From: Ruegeria meonggei | Lineage (GTDB): Bacteria; Pseudomonadota; Alphaproteobacteria; Rhodobacterales; Rhodobacteraceae | Assembly (NCBI RefSeq): GCF_900172215.1 | Contig: NZ_FWFP01000008.1 | Coordinates: forward strand, 62,001 to 126,000 | Reading direction: 5' to 3' | Length of the DNA stretch: 64,000 bases | Shown: positions 6,799-15,816 of the stretch, piece by piece | How positions within the stretch are numbered: position 1 is the stretch's first letter | How the letters are laid out: every line of letters starts with the position of its first letter | Translations under genes and position numbers: made by a program | The notes under the pieces: model-generated | What the model was told of the DNA's origin: nothing | The model's database searches: none | The model's input: only the letters and a program-made list of their open reading frames with translations

Positions 6799-9612
6799 AT
6801 GAACCAGCCAAAAATTGACACGTCGCCCAAGGTCTCGGACGAAGTCCGCAAAACCACCTGTTACATGTGCGCCTGTCGCTGTGGCATCAATGTGCATATG
6901 AAGGACGGAAAGGTCGCCTATATCGAAGGCAACCGCGACCATCCGGTCAACAAGGGCGTGCTCTGCGCCAAGGGCAGCGCCGGGATCATGCAGGTTAATG
7001 CGCCGTCCCGGCTTCGCAAACCGCTGCGCCGTGTCGGCCCACGCGGATCAGGTGAATTCCGCGAGATAGAATGGGACGAAGCGATCAGCACCGCCGTCGG
7101 CTGGCTGAACGAATTGCACGAAACCGCGCCACAAAAGTTGGCCTTCTTCACCGGCCGCGATCAGAGCCAAAGCTTTACGTCGTTCTGGGCTCAGAATTTC
7201 GGTACGCCCAACTACGCCGCGCATGGCGGTTTCTGCTCCGTCAACATGGCGGCAGGCGGCATCTACACGATGGGCGGCGCGTTCTGGGAATTCGGCCAGC
7301 CCGACTGGGATCACACCAAGCTGTTCATGTTGTTCGGTGTGGCCGAGGACCATGACAGCAACCCGATCAAGATGGGGCTAGGCAAGATCAAGGCGCGCGG
7401 CGCGCGGGTGATCGGCGTCAACCCGATCCGATCCGGCTATAACGCAGTAGCCGATGACTGGGTCGGGATCACGCCCGGCACGGACGGGTTGTTCATCCTG
7501 TCGCTGATCCATGTGCTGATGAAGGCGGGCAAGATCGATCTGGATTACCTCAGCCGCTATACCAACGCGCCGGTTCTGGTGAATGCGTCAGATGGCCCAG
7601 AAAAGGGTCTGTTCCTGCGCGACGCGGATGGCAAGCCGCTGGTGATCGACCGAGTGACTGGCGAACCCACGGCCTTCGACAAGCCCGGTGTGCGCCCGGA
7701 TCTGTCGGCCACCTATGAAAAGGGCGGCGTCACCCACCGCCCGGTGTTCCACCTGATGGCCGACAAGTACCTTAACGACGAACACGCGCCCGACGCCGTG
7801 GCCGAACGCTGCGGCATCCCGGCCAAGCGCATCCGCGCCATCGCGGCGGAAATTGCCCGTGTCGCCTTTGACGAGGCAATCGAGCTGGATCAGGAATGGA
7901 CCGACTTCCGGGGTGAGACCCACTCCAAGATGATCGGTCGCCCGGTCAGTTTCCACGCCATGCGCGGGATTTCGGCCCATGCCAACGGGTTCCACACCTG
8001 CCGCGCCCTTCATGTGCTGCAAATCCTCCTCGGCACGGTCGAGGTGCCCGGTGGTTTCCGCTTCAAACCACCCTACCCCAAACCAGTCGAGGCGCATCCG
8101 ACGCCCCATGGCGACCGCCGCCCCGGCCGCCCGCTGGAAGGCCCGCATCTTGGCTTCCCGCGTGGTCCCGCAGACCTGTTGCTGGACGAAATCGGCAACG
8201 CACAGCGCATCGACAAAGCCTTCACCTGGGAAAACCCGATGTCGGCCCATGGGCTGATGCATATGGTGATCTCGAACGCCGCTGCTGGCGATCCCTACAA
8301 GATCGACACGCTGTTTATGTATATGGCGAACATGTCTTGGAATTCCTCCATGAACACCAAAGGTGTGATGGAGATGCTGACCGCCAAGACCGAAGACGGC
8401 AAATATGTCATCCCGAATATCATCTACTCGGATGCCTATTCCTCGGAAATGGTTGCCTATGCCGACCTGATCCTGCCCGATACCACCTATCTGGAACGGC
8501 ATGACTGCATCTCGTTGCTGGATCGTCCGATTTGCGAGGCGGACGCTGCCGCCGATGCGATCCGTTGGCCCGTGATTGAGCCCGACCGGGACGTACGTGG
8601 ATTCCAGTCGGTGTTGGTCGAATTGGCCAACCGCATGAGCTTGCCGGGCTTTACCAACGAAGACGGTAGCCCCAAGTGGAAAGACTACGCCGATTACATC
8701 GTCAATCACCAGCGCAAGCCGGGCATTGGCCCTCTGGCCGGGTTTCGCGGAGAAAACGGCGACAAGGAAGGCCGCGGCGAGGTCAATCCGGACCAGTTGA
8801 ACCGCTATATCGAAAATGGCGGTTTCTACGTCGCCCACATCCCCGACGGGGCCGATTACTACAAACCGTGGAATACCGCCTATCAGGACTGGGCCGTGGG
8901 GATGGGCATCTATGACAGCCCGCAGCCTTACCTGTTCCAGCTCTACTCGGAACCGATGCGCAAATTCCAGCTGGCCGCCGAAGGGCACGGAGACCGCCAG
9001 CCGCCCGAGAACCTGCGCCAGCGGATCAAAGACACGATGGACCCGCTGCCGATCTGGTACGAAACCGACCAGCAGGGCAACGAGGGCTTCACCATCAACG
9101 CCCTGACCCAGCGCCCGATGGCGATGTATCACAGCTGGGGCACCCAGAACGCCTGGCTGCGGCAACTGCATGGGCGCAATCCTCTCTATGTGCCGACCAA
9201 GCTGATGCGCAAACACGATCTGCAAGACGGCGACTGGGCTAAAGTCAGCTCGCCGCACGGCGAGATCACAGTGCCAGTGATGGAAATGGCCGCGTTGAAC
9301 GACAACACCGTCTGGACCTGGAACGCCATCGGCAAACGCAAAGGCGCATGGGCCCTGCAGAATGATGCGCCCGAGGCCACCAAAGGCTTCCTGCTGAACC
9401 ACCTGATCCACGAATTGCTTCCCCCCAAAGGGGACGGCATGCGCTGGGCCAATTCCGACCCTGTGACCGGACAAGCTGCGTGGTTCGACCTGAAAGTGAA
9501 ACTTGAAAAAGCTGCACCGCCTTCAGATGCCGAAAGCCAGCCGGAATTCAACGCGCTTGAATCACCCGTTGGCACTGGCCCGAAAGATCTGGCGTGGAAG
9601 GTCGGCAAATGA
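6799..9612 (+). CDS. soeA: Sulfite dehydrogenase molybdopterin subunit SoeA
   Basis: SoeA is the catalytic subunit of the membrane-bound, cytoplasm-facing sulfite-oxidising enzyme SoeABC, which turns sulfite into sulfate and passes electrons to quinone. This 937-residue member of the DMSO-reductase family carries an N-terminal [4Fe-4S] motif (C21, C24, C28, C56), two molybdopterin oxidoreductase regions and a C-terminal Mo-bis-MGD dinucleotide-binding domain. There is no twin-arginine signal, consistent with a cytoplasmic location. AGGGGAAAAG provides the ribosome-binding site for ATG 6799. Position directly after xsc-pta, which release sulfite, supports SoeA over a formate, tetrathionate or polysulfide function. 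Confidence 0.85.
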   Translation: MNQPKIDTSPKVSDEVRKTTCYMCACRCGINVHMKDGKVAYIEGNRDHPVNKGVLCAKGSAGIMQVNAPSRLRKPLRRVGPRGSGEFREIEWDEAISTAVGWLNELHETAPQKLAFFTGRDQSQSFTSFWAQNFGTPNYAAHGGFCSVNMAAGGIYTMGGAFWEFGQPDWDHTKLFMLFGVAEDHDSNPIKMGLGKIKARGARVIGVNPIRSGYNAVADDWVGITPGTDGLFILSLIHVLMKAGKIDLDYLSRYTNAPVLVNASDGPEKGLFLRDADGKPLVIDRVTGEPTAFDKPGVRPDLSATYEKGGVTHRPVFHLMADKYLNDEHAPDAVAERCGIPAKRIRAIAAEIARVAFDEAIELDQEWTDFRGETHSKMIGRPVSFHAMRGISAHANGFHTCRALHVLQILLGTVEVPGGFRFKPPYPKPVEAHPTPHGDRRPGRPLEGPHLGFPRGPADLLLDEIGNAQRIDKAFTWENPMSAHGLMHMVISNAAAGDPYKIDTLFMYMANMSWNSSMNTKGVMEMLTAKTEDGKYVIPNIIYSDAYSSEMVAYADLILPDTTYLERHDCISLLDRPICEADAAADAIRWPVIEPDRDVRGFQSVLVELANRMSLPGFTNEDGSPKWKDYADYIVNHQRKPGIGPLAGFRGENGDKEGRGEVNPDQLNRYIENGGFYVAHIPDGADYYKPWNTAYQDWAVGMGIYDSPQPYLFQLYSEPMRKFQLAAEGHGDRQPPENLRQRIKDTMDPLPIWYETDQQGNEGFTINALTQRPMAMYHSWGTQNAWLRQLHGRNPLYVPTKLMRKHDLQDGDWAKVSSPHGEITVPVMEMAALNDNTVWTWNAIGKRKGAWALQNDAPEATKGFLLNHLIHELLPPKGDGMRWANSDPVTGQAAWFDLKVKLEKAAPPSDAESQPEFNALESPVGTGPKDLAWKVGK

Positions 9613-9624
9613 CCCGGATTCGCT

Positions 9625-9692
9625 CTTCATCTGGCCAAAAACATCCCGGGGGTGAATTGAGCCGCAGACTCAAGAGGGGGCTGGCCCCCTCC
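9625..9692. repeat. Intergenic palindromic repeat between soeA and soeB
   Basis: The segment holds two nested hairpins: TTGAG (9657-9661) with CTCAA (9669-9673), and an 8-bp perfect stem GAGGGGGC (9674-9681) with GCCCCCTC (9684-9691). The left part (CTTCATCTGGCCAAAAA) resembles an intergenic repeat that I remember as common in Rhodobacteraceae genomes. No second copy was noticed in this window. It may act as an mRNA-stabilising or partial termination structure inside the soe operon. Confidence 0.55.
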
Positions 9693-9721
9693 ACCGCGCC
9701 CCAAAGCCGAGGTTTCCTGAA

Positions 9722-10489
9722 ATGACCCAGCTACCGCAATCCACCGAGCGTAAAATGGGCCTGGTCATCGACCTGGACACCTGTGTCGGCTGCCATGCCT
9801 GTGTGATTTCCTGCAAGGGCTGGAACACAGAAAACTACGGTGCGCCCCTGTCGGATCAGGACGCCTATGGCGCCAACCCGTCGGGCACCTTCCTGAACAG
9901 GGTCCATTCCTACGAGGTACAACCCGCGCCGACCGACGCCCACCCCGCGCCCGCCGCCCAGTTGATCCACTTCCCCAAGTCCTGCCTGCATTGCGAGGAC
10001 GCGCCCTGCGTCACCGTTTGCCCAACAGGCGCCAGCTATAAGCGGGTCGAGGATGGCATCGTTCTGGTCAATGAAAGCGACTGCATCGGTTGCGGATTAT
10101 GCGCCTGGGCCTGCCCCTACGGCGCGCGGGAACTGGACGCGGCTGAGGGCGTGATGAAAAAATGCACCCTCTGCGTCGACCGGATCTACAATGAGAACCT
10201 GCCCGAGGTGGACCGCGTCCCATCGTGCGTACGTACCTGTCCAGCAGGTGCACGGCATTTCGGCGATCTCGGCGATCCCGACAGCGATGTCAGCAAACTG
10301 GTTGCCCAGCGTGAGGGCATGGACCTGATGCCCGAAATGGGCACCAAACCCGTCAACAAATACCTGCCACCGCGGCCCAAGGATCAGATTGAAGACCAGA
10401 TCGACATTCTGGCCCCGCTTCTGGCCCCCATTGCCGAAGAACCCAAGGGTTTCCTCAGCTGGCTCGATAAGACTCTGGAGAAGCTCTGA
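9722..10489 (+). CDS. soeB: Sulfite dehydrogenase iron-sulfur subunit SoeB
   Basis: This 255-residue ferredoxin-type protein carries four cysteine clusters of the DmsB/NrfC type: DTCVGCHACVISCK, SCLHCEDAPCVTVCP, DCIGCGLCAWACP and KCTLCVDR with CVRTCP. They would hold four [4Fe-4S] centres passing electrons from SoeA to the membrane subunit. There is no signal peptide. It is separated from soeA by 109 bp containing a palindromic repeat and overlaps soeC by one base (TGATG), so B and C are translationally coupled. Gene order A-B-C is that of known soeABC clusters. Confidence 0.87.
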   Translation: MTQLPQSTERKMGLVIDLDTCVGCHACVISCKGWNTENYGAPLSDQDAYGANPSGTFLNRVHSYEVQPAPTDAHPAPAAQLIHFPKSCLHCEDAPCVTVCPTGASYKRVEDGIVLVNESDCIGCGLCAWACPYGARELDAAEGVMKKCTLCVDRIYNENLPEVDRVPSCVRTCPAGARHFGDLGDPDSDVSKLVAQREGMDLMPEMGTKPVNKYLPPRPKDQIEDQIDILAPLLAPIAEEPKGFLSWLDKTLEKL

Positions 10490-11361
10490 TGCATCCGGCC
10501 CCTTCTGTCATTCTATTCACCACCCTGTCGGGTCTGGGTTTTGGTCTGTTGTTCTTTCTGGGTCTCGGAATGCCGGACGTCAGCGGTTGGGTGGCGTTTG
10601 TGTTCTATGCCATCGCTTTTGGTCTGTCAGTAGGTGGATTGATGGCTTCGACCTTTCACCTGGGTCACCCGGAACGGGCGTTGAAGGCCTTTACCCAGTG
10701 GAAATCCAGCTGGCTTAGTCGCGAAGGCTGGTGCGCAGTCATCGCTCTGATCTTTATGGGCCTGTTTGCCATCGGCGCGGTATTCTTCGGTCAACGCTGG
10801 GGCGCGCTGGGTATCCTCGGCACACTGTTTTCACTGGCGACAGTTTTCACGACATCGATGATCTATACGCAGCTCAAGACCATCCCGCGCTGGAACATGA
10901 AACTGACACCCGCCATGTTCCTCAGCTTCAGCCTTGCCGGCGGTGCGCTGCTTGCGGGGCAGACAGGAGTTGCTGTGCCCTTGCTGGTGATCGCCGCAAT
11001 GATACAGGCGCTGTACTGGTGGCTGGGCGACAAGGCTTTTGCGCAATCCGGAACCAATATGGGCACCGCCACAGGGCTGGGCCAGCGTGGCGCGGTCACA
11101 GCCTTTGAGCCCCCACATACCGGCACCAACTACCTGCTGCGCGAATTCGTCCATGTGGTTGGGCGCAAACATGCAGAAAAACTGCGGATCATCTCGTTTC
11201 TGCTGGCCTTCTTTGTGCCCGTTATCCTGCTGTTGCTGCCGTTCAACCACTTTTTTGCCCTGCTCGCCGTTCTGTCGCACCTGGCGGGGGTCGCCGTCTC
11301 TCGCTGGTTGTTTTTTGCGCAGGCTGAACATGTGGTCGGGTTGTATTACGGCAAACGCTGA
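10489..11361 (+). CDS. soeC: Sulfite dehydrogenase membrane anchor SoeC
   Basis: This 290-residue protein is strongly hydrophobic with about eight membrane spans, of the DmsC/SoeC anchor family. It would bind quinone and hold SoeAB on the cytoplasmic side of the inner membrane. The STFHLGHPERALKAFTQWKSSWLSREGW segment after the second span is typical of DmsC-like anchors. The start codon overlaps the soeB stop. A strong terminator follows eight bases after the stop, closing the sulfonate/sulfite gene set. Confidence 0.87.
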   Translation: MHPAPSVILFTTLSGLGFGLLFFLGLGMPDVSGWVAFVFYAIAFGLSVGGLMASTFHLGHPERALKAFTQWKSSWLSREGWCAVIALIFMGLFAIGAVFFGQRWGALGILGTLFSLATVFTTSMIYTQLKTIPRWNMKLTPAMFLSFSLAGGALLAGQTGVAVPLLVIAAMIQALYWWLGDKAFAQSGTNMGTATGLGQRGAVTAFEPPHTGTNYLLREFVHVVGRKHAEKLRIISFLLAFFVPVILLLLPFNHFFALLAVLSHLAGVAVSRWLFFAQAEHVVGLYYGKR

Positions 11362-11368
11362 CTGAAAA

Positions 11369-11397
11369 AGAGCCTCAGATTCGAGGCTCTTTTTTTG
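11369..11397 (+). terminator. Rho-independent terminator after soeC
   Basis: A perfect 8-bp stem (11369-11376 with 11383-11390) with a 6-base loop is followed by a run of T (from 11391). Confidence 0.9.
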
Positions 11398-11405
11398 TAA
11401 CCCCA

Positions 11406-11432
11406 TGTCACAAACCCAGTGACTCATACGTC
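11406..11432 (+). promoter_or_regulatory. ECF41-type promoter
   Basis: TGTCACA (11406-11412), a 16-bp spacer and CGTC (11429-11432) match the -35 and -10 elements reported for ECF41 sigma factors. The element lies 35 bp upstream of the partner gene whose end overlaps the ECF41 gene, so the sigma factor probably drives its own operon. Confidence 0.8.
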
Positions 11433-11466
11433 CTGTTTTTGTTCAATCCCAAAACAGGAGAATACG

Positions 11467-11928
11467 ATGTCCCCCCGGATCAATCACTTTGCCGTCGCAC
11501 CCACTTTGCTTCAGCCCATGCTCGATATGGAGGAACGCCTGCGCGCCTCCGATCTGGAACACAGCCTGATCGAGCTGGTCAAACTCAGGGTATCGCAGAT
11601 AAATGGCTGCGCCTATTGCATTCACATGCACACGCATGACGCCCGCAACAACGGCGAAACCGAAGATCGGTTGCATTTGTTGAACGCCTGGCATGAATCG
11701 TCGCTGTATTCGGAACGCGAACGGGCAGCGCTGATCTGGGCGGAATCCCTGACCCGCATCGAAACCAGCCGCGCGCCGGACGACGTCTATAACGCCATGG
11801 CGGTACAGTTTCCGCAGCCGGACCAGGTGGCGCTGACCCTGGTGATCACCACCATCAATGCATGGAACCGCCTGGCCATTGGGTTTGCGATGCCTCACCC
11901 GGAAACCAGAAAAGCCACGGCCGCGTGA
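11467..11928 (+). CDS. Carboxymuconolactone decarboxylase family protein (AhpD-like)
   Basis: The 153-residue protein has the AhpD-type core with E36 upstream and the motif C48-x-x-C51-x-x-x-H55 (GCAYCIHMHTH), typical of alkylhydroperoxidase-like carboxymuconolactone decarboxylases that use a redox cysteine pair. The ATG at 11467 has a good CAGGAG ribosome-binding site. An upstream in-frame ATG at 11419 is rejected because it lies inside the promoter. Genes of this family are one of the three partner types (COE: decarboxylase, oxidoreductase, epimerase) next to ECF41 sigma genes. Its last codons overlap the sigma gene start. The physiological substrate is not known. Confidence 0.88.
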   Translation: MSPRINHFAVAPTLLQPMLDMEERLRASDLEHSLIELVKLRVSQINGCAYCIHMHTHDARNNGETEDRLHLLNAWHESSLYSERERAALIWAESLTRIETSRAPDDVYNAMAVQFPQPDQVALTLVITTINAWNRLAIGFAMPHPETRKATAA

Positions 11929-12806
11929 CCCTGCCCGGGGACCAGCCCAAGGACCGGGCCTTTGTCGACCTGCAACCGCGCCTGTTTGCGGTTGCATACC
12001 GCATGCTCGGATCGGTCAGCGATGCCGAGGATATTGTGCAGGATGCTTACCTGCGGTGGCAGCGCGTCGATCTCGAACAGGTGCGCGACAGGACTGGCTA
12101 TCTCATACGTGTCGTGACCAGGCTCTGCCTGGATCACCTGCGCGCCGCCCGGACCATGCGCGAGGCCTATCCCGGAGAGTGGCTGCCGGAACCTCTGATT
12201 ACCCCGGACGCGACCGAGCGATTGGACCGGGACGTATCCGTCGCGCTTTTGATGGCGCTGGAGCGGCTGTCGCCGCTGGAACGCGCTGCTTTCCTTCTGC
12301 ATGACGTGTTCGAACATTCCTATGACGAGCTATCCCAGACGCTGCAACGCAGTCAGAGCAGCTGTCGTCAGCTGGTCAGCCGCGCCCGCAAACATGTTGA
12401 GCAGGTCAAACCGCGCGTCAGTGTTGACCGCGCGCATGGCGAAGAACTGGCCAAAGCGTTTTTCAACGCCGCCAAAAGTGGGGACACGCAGCACCTGACA
12501 AACCTACTGGCGCGGGATGTTCAGCTGCATTCGGATGGCGGGGGCAAAATCATCGCAACCCTGAATCCGATCTATGGGCGGGACAAAGTCACCCGGTTCT
12601 TCACCGGGCTGGCGCGAAAACCGTCTGCCCAGCAGACTTTTACTAGGGTCATTTGCTGGCTGAACGGTTTGCCCGCGGTCATAAATCGCGAACCTGGCGG
12701 GTCCGTGCAGGCCACGTCCCTAAAGATCGAGGATGGCAGGATCGTGGCCATCTACATGGTGCGAAATCCCGACAAAACCCGGCATCTTGAGCCGCTTTTA
12801 AGCTAA
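11925..12806 (+). CDS. ECF41 (SigJ-like) RNA polymerase sigma factor with SnoaL-like C-terminus
   Basis: The protein combines sigma region 2 (YRMLGSVSDAEDIVQDAYLRW, near residues 25-50), sigma region 4 (about residues 110-160) and a roughly 120-residue C-terminal NTF2/SnoaL-like domain. ECF41 hallmarks are present: WLP in the inter-domain linker, DGGGK in the C-terminal domain, and NPDK close to the end. In this group the C-terminal domain replaces an anti-sigma factor and tunes activity. I chose GTG 11925, which overlaps the upstream stop (GTGA) and gives 293 residues. An ATG at 11862 would add 21 residues. The signal sensed is unknown. Confidence 0.88.
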   Translation: MTLPGDQPKDRAFVDLQPRLFAVAYRMLGSVSDAEDIVQDAYLRWQRVDLEQVRDRTGYLIRVVTRLCLDHLRAARTMREAYPGEWLPEPLITPDATERLDRDVSVALLMALERLSPLERAAFLLHDVFEHSYDELSQTLQRSQSSCRQLVSRARKHVEQVKPRVSVDRAHGEELAKAFFNAAKSGDTQHLTNLLARDVQLHSDGGGKIIATLNPIYGRDKVTRFFTGLARKPSAQQTFTRVICWLNGLPAVINREPGGSVQATSLKIEDGRIVAIYMVRNPDKTRHLEPLLS

Positions 12807-12808
12807 GC

Positions 12809-12833
12809 GGGCCTGCAGAACAGAGGCAGGCCC
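12809..12833. terminator. Stem-loop between convergent sigma and dapA genes
   Basis: A perfect 8-bp G+C stem (12809-12816 with 12826-12833) lies between the convergent stop codons. It has no strong T-run on either side. Confidence 0.45.
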
Positions 12834-12845
12834 AAACATCAGAGC

Positions 12846-13718
12846 TTACACCAGACCCGCATAGGCCATGGCCGCATCGATGGCCGATTTGGTACTGCTT
12901 TCCAGCGGAGTCAGCGGCGAGCGAACTTCTTCGCTGCACAGCCCCAGCTTGCTGAGCGCGTATTTTGCTCCGACCAGACCCGGCTCGATAAAGATTGCCT
13001 CATGCAGAGGCATCAGACGGTCCTGATAATCCAGCGCTTTGGCATAGTCGCCAGCCAAAGTGGCCTGCTGGAATTCGGCGCACAGTTTGGGCGCGACATT
13101 GGCAGTGACCGAAATACAGCCCACGCCACCATGAGCGTTAAAGCCCAACGCGGTCGCGTCTTCGCCCGACAACTGACAGAAGTCAGGCCCACAGGCGGCG
13201 CGCTGCTGGCTGACACGTGCCAGATCGCCCGTGGCATCCTTGACGCCAACAATGCGCGGCAACTCTGCCAGCTCAGCCATGGTATCTGGCGTCATGTCAA
13301 CGATGGACCGGCCGGGGATGTTGTAGATGATGATCGGAATACCCGCGCAATCATGCAGCGCGCGGAAATGGGCCAGCAGGCCCTTTTGCGTGGGTTTGTT
13401 ATAATACGGAGTCACAACCAGCGCTGCATCCGCACCGATATTTTGCGCGAATCGGACGAACCGCATCGCCTCGACCGTATTGTTCGACCCGGCACCTGCG
13501 ATCACTGGCACACGTCCAGCCGAAGCTTTGACAACCTCTTCGACCACGGTCTCGTGTTCTTCGTGGCTGAGCGTGGGGCTTTCACCAGTGGTGCCCACGG
13601 GCACCAGCCCGGTCGAGCCTTGCTGAATCTGCCACTCCACCAGATGTTTGAGCGTCTTCAGGTCCAACTCGCCGTTATTGAACGGGGTGACGAGGGCTGG
13701 CATTGAGCCTTTGAACAT
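12846..13718 (-). CDS. dapA: 4-hydroxy-tetrahydrodipicolinate synthase
   Basis: DapA (EC 4.3.3.7) condenses pyruvate with aspartate semialdehyde in lysine and diaminopimelate synthesis. The 290-residue protein matches the family length and shows the catalytic triad T44, Y106 and Y132, the carboxylate-binding R137, and the Schiff-base K160 in GVKDATGD. The YNIPGR motif is intact. The gene is monocistronic, facing the ECF41 operon across a stem-loop and divergent from the lytic transglycosylase gene. The related N-acetylneuraminate lyase and other DapA-like aldolases are less likely given the complete DHDPS motif set. Confidence 0.95.
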   Translation of the reverse strand: MFKGSMPALVTPFNNGELDLKTLKHLVEWQIQQGSTGLVPVGTTGESPTLSHEEHETVVEEVVKASAGRVPVIAGAGSNNTVEAMRFVRFAQNIGADAALVVTPYYNKPTQKGLLAHFRALHDCAGIPIIIYNIPGRSIVDMTPDTMAELAELPRIVGVKDATGDLARVSQQRAACGPDFCQLSGEDATALGFNAHGGVGCISVTANVAPKLCAEFQQATLAGDYAKALDYQDRLMPLHEAIFIEPGLVGAKYALSKLGLCSEEVRSPLTPLESSTKSAIDAAMAYAGLV

Positions 13719-13851
13719 GACACGCTCCTTAGAGTGCAGTTTGTGTTTTTTGCGCTTTGGTCCATCACAATCTTAGCGATGTGTGTTGATCCCGGCGGCG
13801 CAAGGTTTATCCTGAATGGCTCTATCCTTGGTTGGTTGGGAAATGCAAGGC

Positions 13852-15816
13852 ATGACACGCGTTCTGGCGCTTATGATGGCGATGATTCTGGGGTCATTGG
13901 GACAGGCACGGGCCGATGCGGCGGGTGATCTGCGGGCCGGTCTTTATGAAATGCGAAAAGGCGATTGGAACGCCGCTCTGCGCGAGTCGGGCGCACGGGG
14001 GTCGGTTTCGCGCGACATCATCGTCTGGCATTGGCTGCGCGAAGGCTTTGGCGGATCAGGCGACGTGCTTGTGTTTCTGGACCGTCGCCCGGACTGGCCC
14101 GGGTTGGCGTGGCTGCGGCGCAAAAGCGAGCCTGCCTTTACCGGGGCAGATCCCGACCGGGTGTTGAAGTTCTACGCCGACAATCCCCCGCAAACCGCCG
14201 AAGGGGCGCTGAACTATGCCGTCGCACTGAAGGCCAAGGGACGCCCAGGCGAAGCCGAGGCCGATATTGTCGCTGCCTGGCGGACAATGCCCATGGGGTC
14301 TGGGTTGCAAACAGACTATCTTGAGAATTTCGGCCCCCTTCTGAAACCCCACCACGCCGCCCGTCTGGACCGGATGCTGTGGGACAATCATCTGGTCAGT
14401 GCCGGGCAGATGCTATCGCTGGTCAGCACTGATGACCGCAAGCTGGCCGAGGCGCGTATTGCCCTGCAGAAACGTCAACCGGGCGTGGATGGGAAAGTGT
14501 CTGCGGTTCCGGAATCTCTGGCCGGATCGCCGGGGCTGGCGTTTGACCGCTTTGTCTGGCGCGACAAGAAAGAGCTGGATGACAGCGCAATCGACCTGAT
14601 GCTGGCGCAATCGACCGGGCCTGACGCATTGGGTGAGCCAGATCAATGGGCCGAAGGACGCCGCCGTCTGGCCCGGCTTGAGATGCGTCAGGGTAACACA
14701 AGCCGTGCCTATGCGATTGCTGCCAACCATCACATGACCCCTGAAATGGGCTATGGTTATGCCGATCTGGAATGGCTGGCCGGGTTTCTGGCCCTGCGCA
14801 AACTGAACGACCCCGACACAGCCGTTCGGCATTTCCAGAATTTCTCGGGTGCGGTGCAATCGCCGATCTCAAAAGGGCGCGGCGGGTATTGGCTGGGCCG
14901 TGCCTATGCAGCGAAAGGTGATGCCGACAAAGCCTATGAAGCCTATTCCAAAGGTGCGGATTATCAGACCTCTTTTTATGGCCTTCTGGCCGCCGAACAG
15001 ATCGGACGACCCTTTGACAGTGAACTGGCCAATCCCCGTCGGGCCCCGCATTGGAAACAGGCCGAGTTTGCCGATTCCAGCGTGTTGGACGCTGGTCTGC
15101 TGTTGCTTGCTGCGGGCGAAGACAACCTCTCGGAACGGTTTCTGACTCATCTGGTCGAGGGGTTGGACCCGGTACAGGCCGGCCAGCTGGGTGATCTGGC
15201 GATCGAACTGAAAGAACCGCATCTGGCCGTGATGATTGCCAAACGCGCGGCCAAGACAGGGGTTGTTCTGCCTGCGGCCTATTACCCGGTGCACCCGGTG
15301 GCCGATATCGGCCTGCCCATGGCCAAGGAAATGACGCTGGCCATTGCCCGCCGCGAAAGCGAGTTTGATCCGGTGGTGGTCAGCGGCGCGGGCGCGCGTG
15401 GCCTGATGCAGGTGATGCCCGCCACAGCCAAACTGGTGGCCAAAGAGCTGGGTATTCTCGGTGGCCACAAGACAGGCAAACTTACTTCGGACTGGCAGTA
15501 CAACGCCAAGCTGGGAGCGAACTATTTGTCCGGTCTGGCTGCGGATTTCAACGGCAATGTGGTGATGATGTCCGCCGGCTATAACGCCGGACCGCGCAGA
15601 CCGATCTCGTGGATGAAACGTTATGGCGATCCCCGCGCAGGCGAGATTGAAGTGGTCGATTGGATTGAGACCATCCCCTTTAGCGAAACCCGCAACTATG
15701 TAATGCGCGTGTCGGAAAGCCTGCCGGTCTATCGTGCCCGTTTGGGCCAGCCTGCACTGCCGGTCCCGTTTTCACAGGAGCTTATCGGCTCAACTCTGGC
15801 GTCTTTCGCGCCATAG
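13852..15816 (+). CDS. Soluble lytic murein transglycosylase (Slt70-like)
   Basis: The enzyme cleaves peptidoglycan glycan strands to 1,6-anhydro products in the periplasm. From ATG 13852 the protein is 654 residues with a signal peptide (MTRVLALMMAMILGSLGQARA, cleavage before DA). A long alpha-superhelical region follows, with TPR-like repeats, and then a C-terminal SLT domain. The catalytic Glu is E502 (ARRESEFDP), with the GLMQVMPATA motif after it and the YNAGPRR motif near the end. In-frame ATGs at 13816 and 13843 are alternatives; 13852 gives the cleanest signal peptide and has GGGA ten bases upstream. The 3' end overlaps the convergent transporter gene by 27 bp. Confidence 0.9.
   Translation: MTRVLALMMAMILGSLGQARADAAGDLRAGLYEMRKGDWNAALRESGARGSVSRDIIVWHWLREGFGGSGDVLVFLDRRPDWPGLAWLRRKSEPAFTGADPDRVLKFYADNPPQTAEGALNYAVALKAKGRPGEAEADIVAAWRTMPMGSGLQTDYLENFGPLLKPHHAARLDRMLWDNHLVSAGQMLSLVSTDDRKLAEARIALQKRQPGVDGKVSAVPESLAGSPGLAFDRFVWRDKKELDDSAIDLMLAQSTGPDALGEPDQWAEGRRRLARLEMRQGNTSRAYAIAANHHMTPEMGYGYADLEWLAGFLALRKLNDPDTAVRHFQNFSGAVQSPISKGRGGYWLGRAYAAKGDADKAYEAYSKGADYQTSFYGLLAAEQIGRPFDSELANPRRAPHWKQAEFADSSVLDAGLLLLAAGEDNLSERFLTHLVEGLDPVQAGQLGDLAIELKEPHLAVMIAKRAAKTGVVLPAAYYPVHPVADIGLPMAKEMTLAIARRESEFDPVVVSGAGARGLMQVMPATAKLVAKELGILGGHKTGKLTSDWQYNAKLGANYLSGLAADFNGNVVMMSAGYNAGPRRPISWMKRYGDPRAGEIEVVDWIETIPFSETRNYVMRVSESLPVYRARLGQPALPVPFSQELIGSTLASFAP

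Noticed and set aside
7588-9474. A 628-codon leftward open frame opposite soeA
   Set aside because: It is antisense to a well-supported gene of high third-position G+C, which opens long shadow frames; its sequence has no recognisable domain.
6799-11361. Assignment of the molybdoenzyme as formate dehydrogenase or DMSO reductase
   Set aside because: No Tat signal, no selenocysteine/Cys active-site signature of formate dehydrogenase was noticed, and the xsc-pta context matches SoeABC.
11419-11466. Earlier ATG for the carboxymuconolactone decarboxylase gene
   Set aside because: It would place the N-terminus inside the ECF41 promoter element and lacks the CAGGAG site that precedes ATG 11467.
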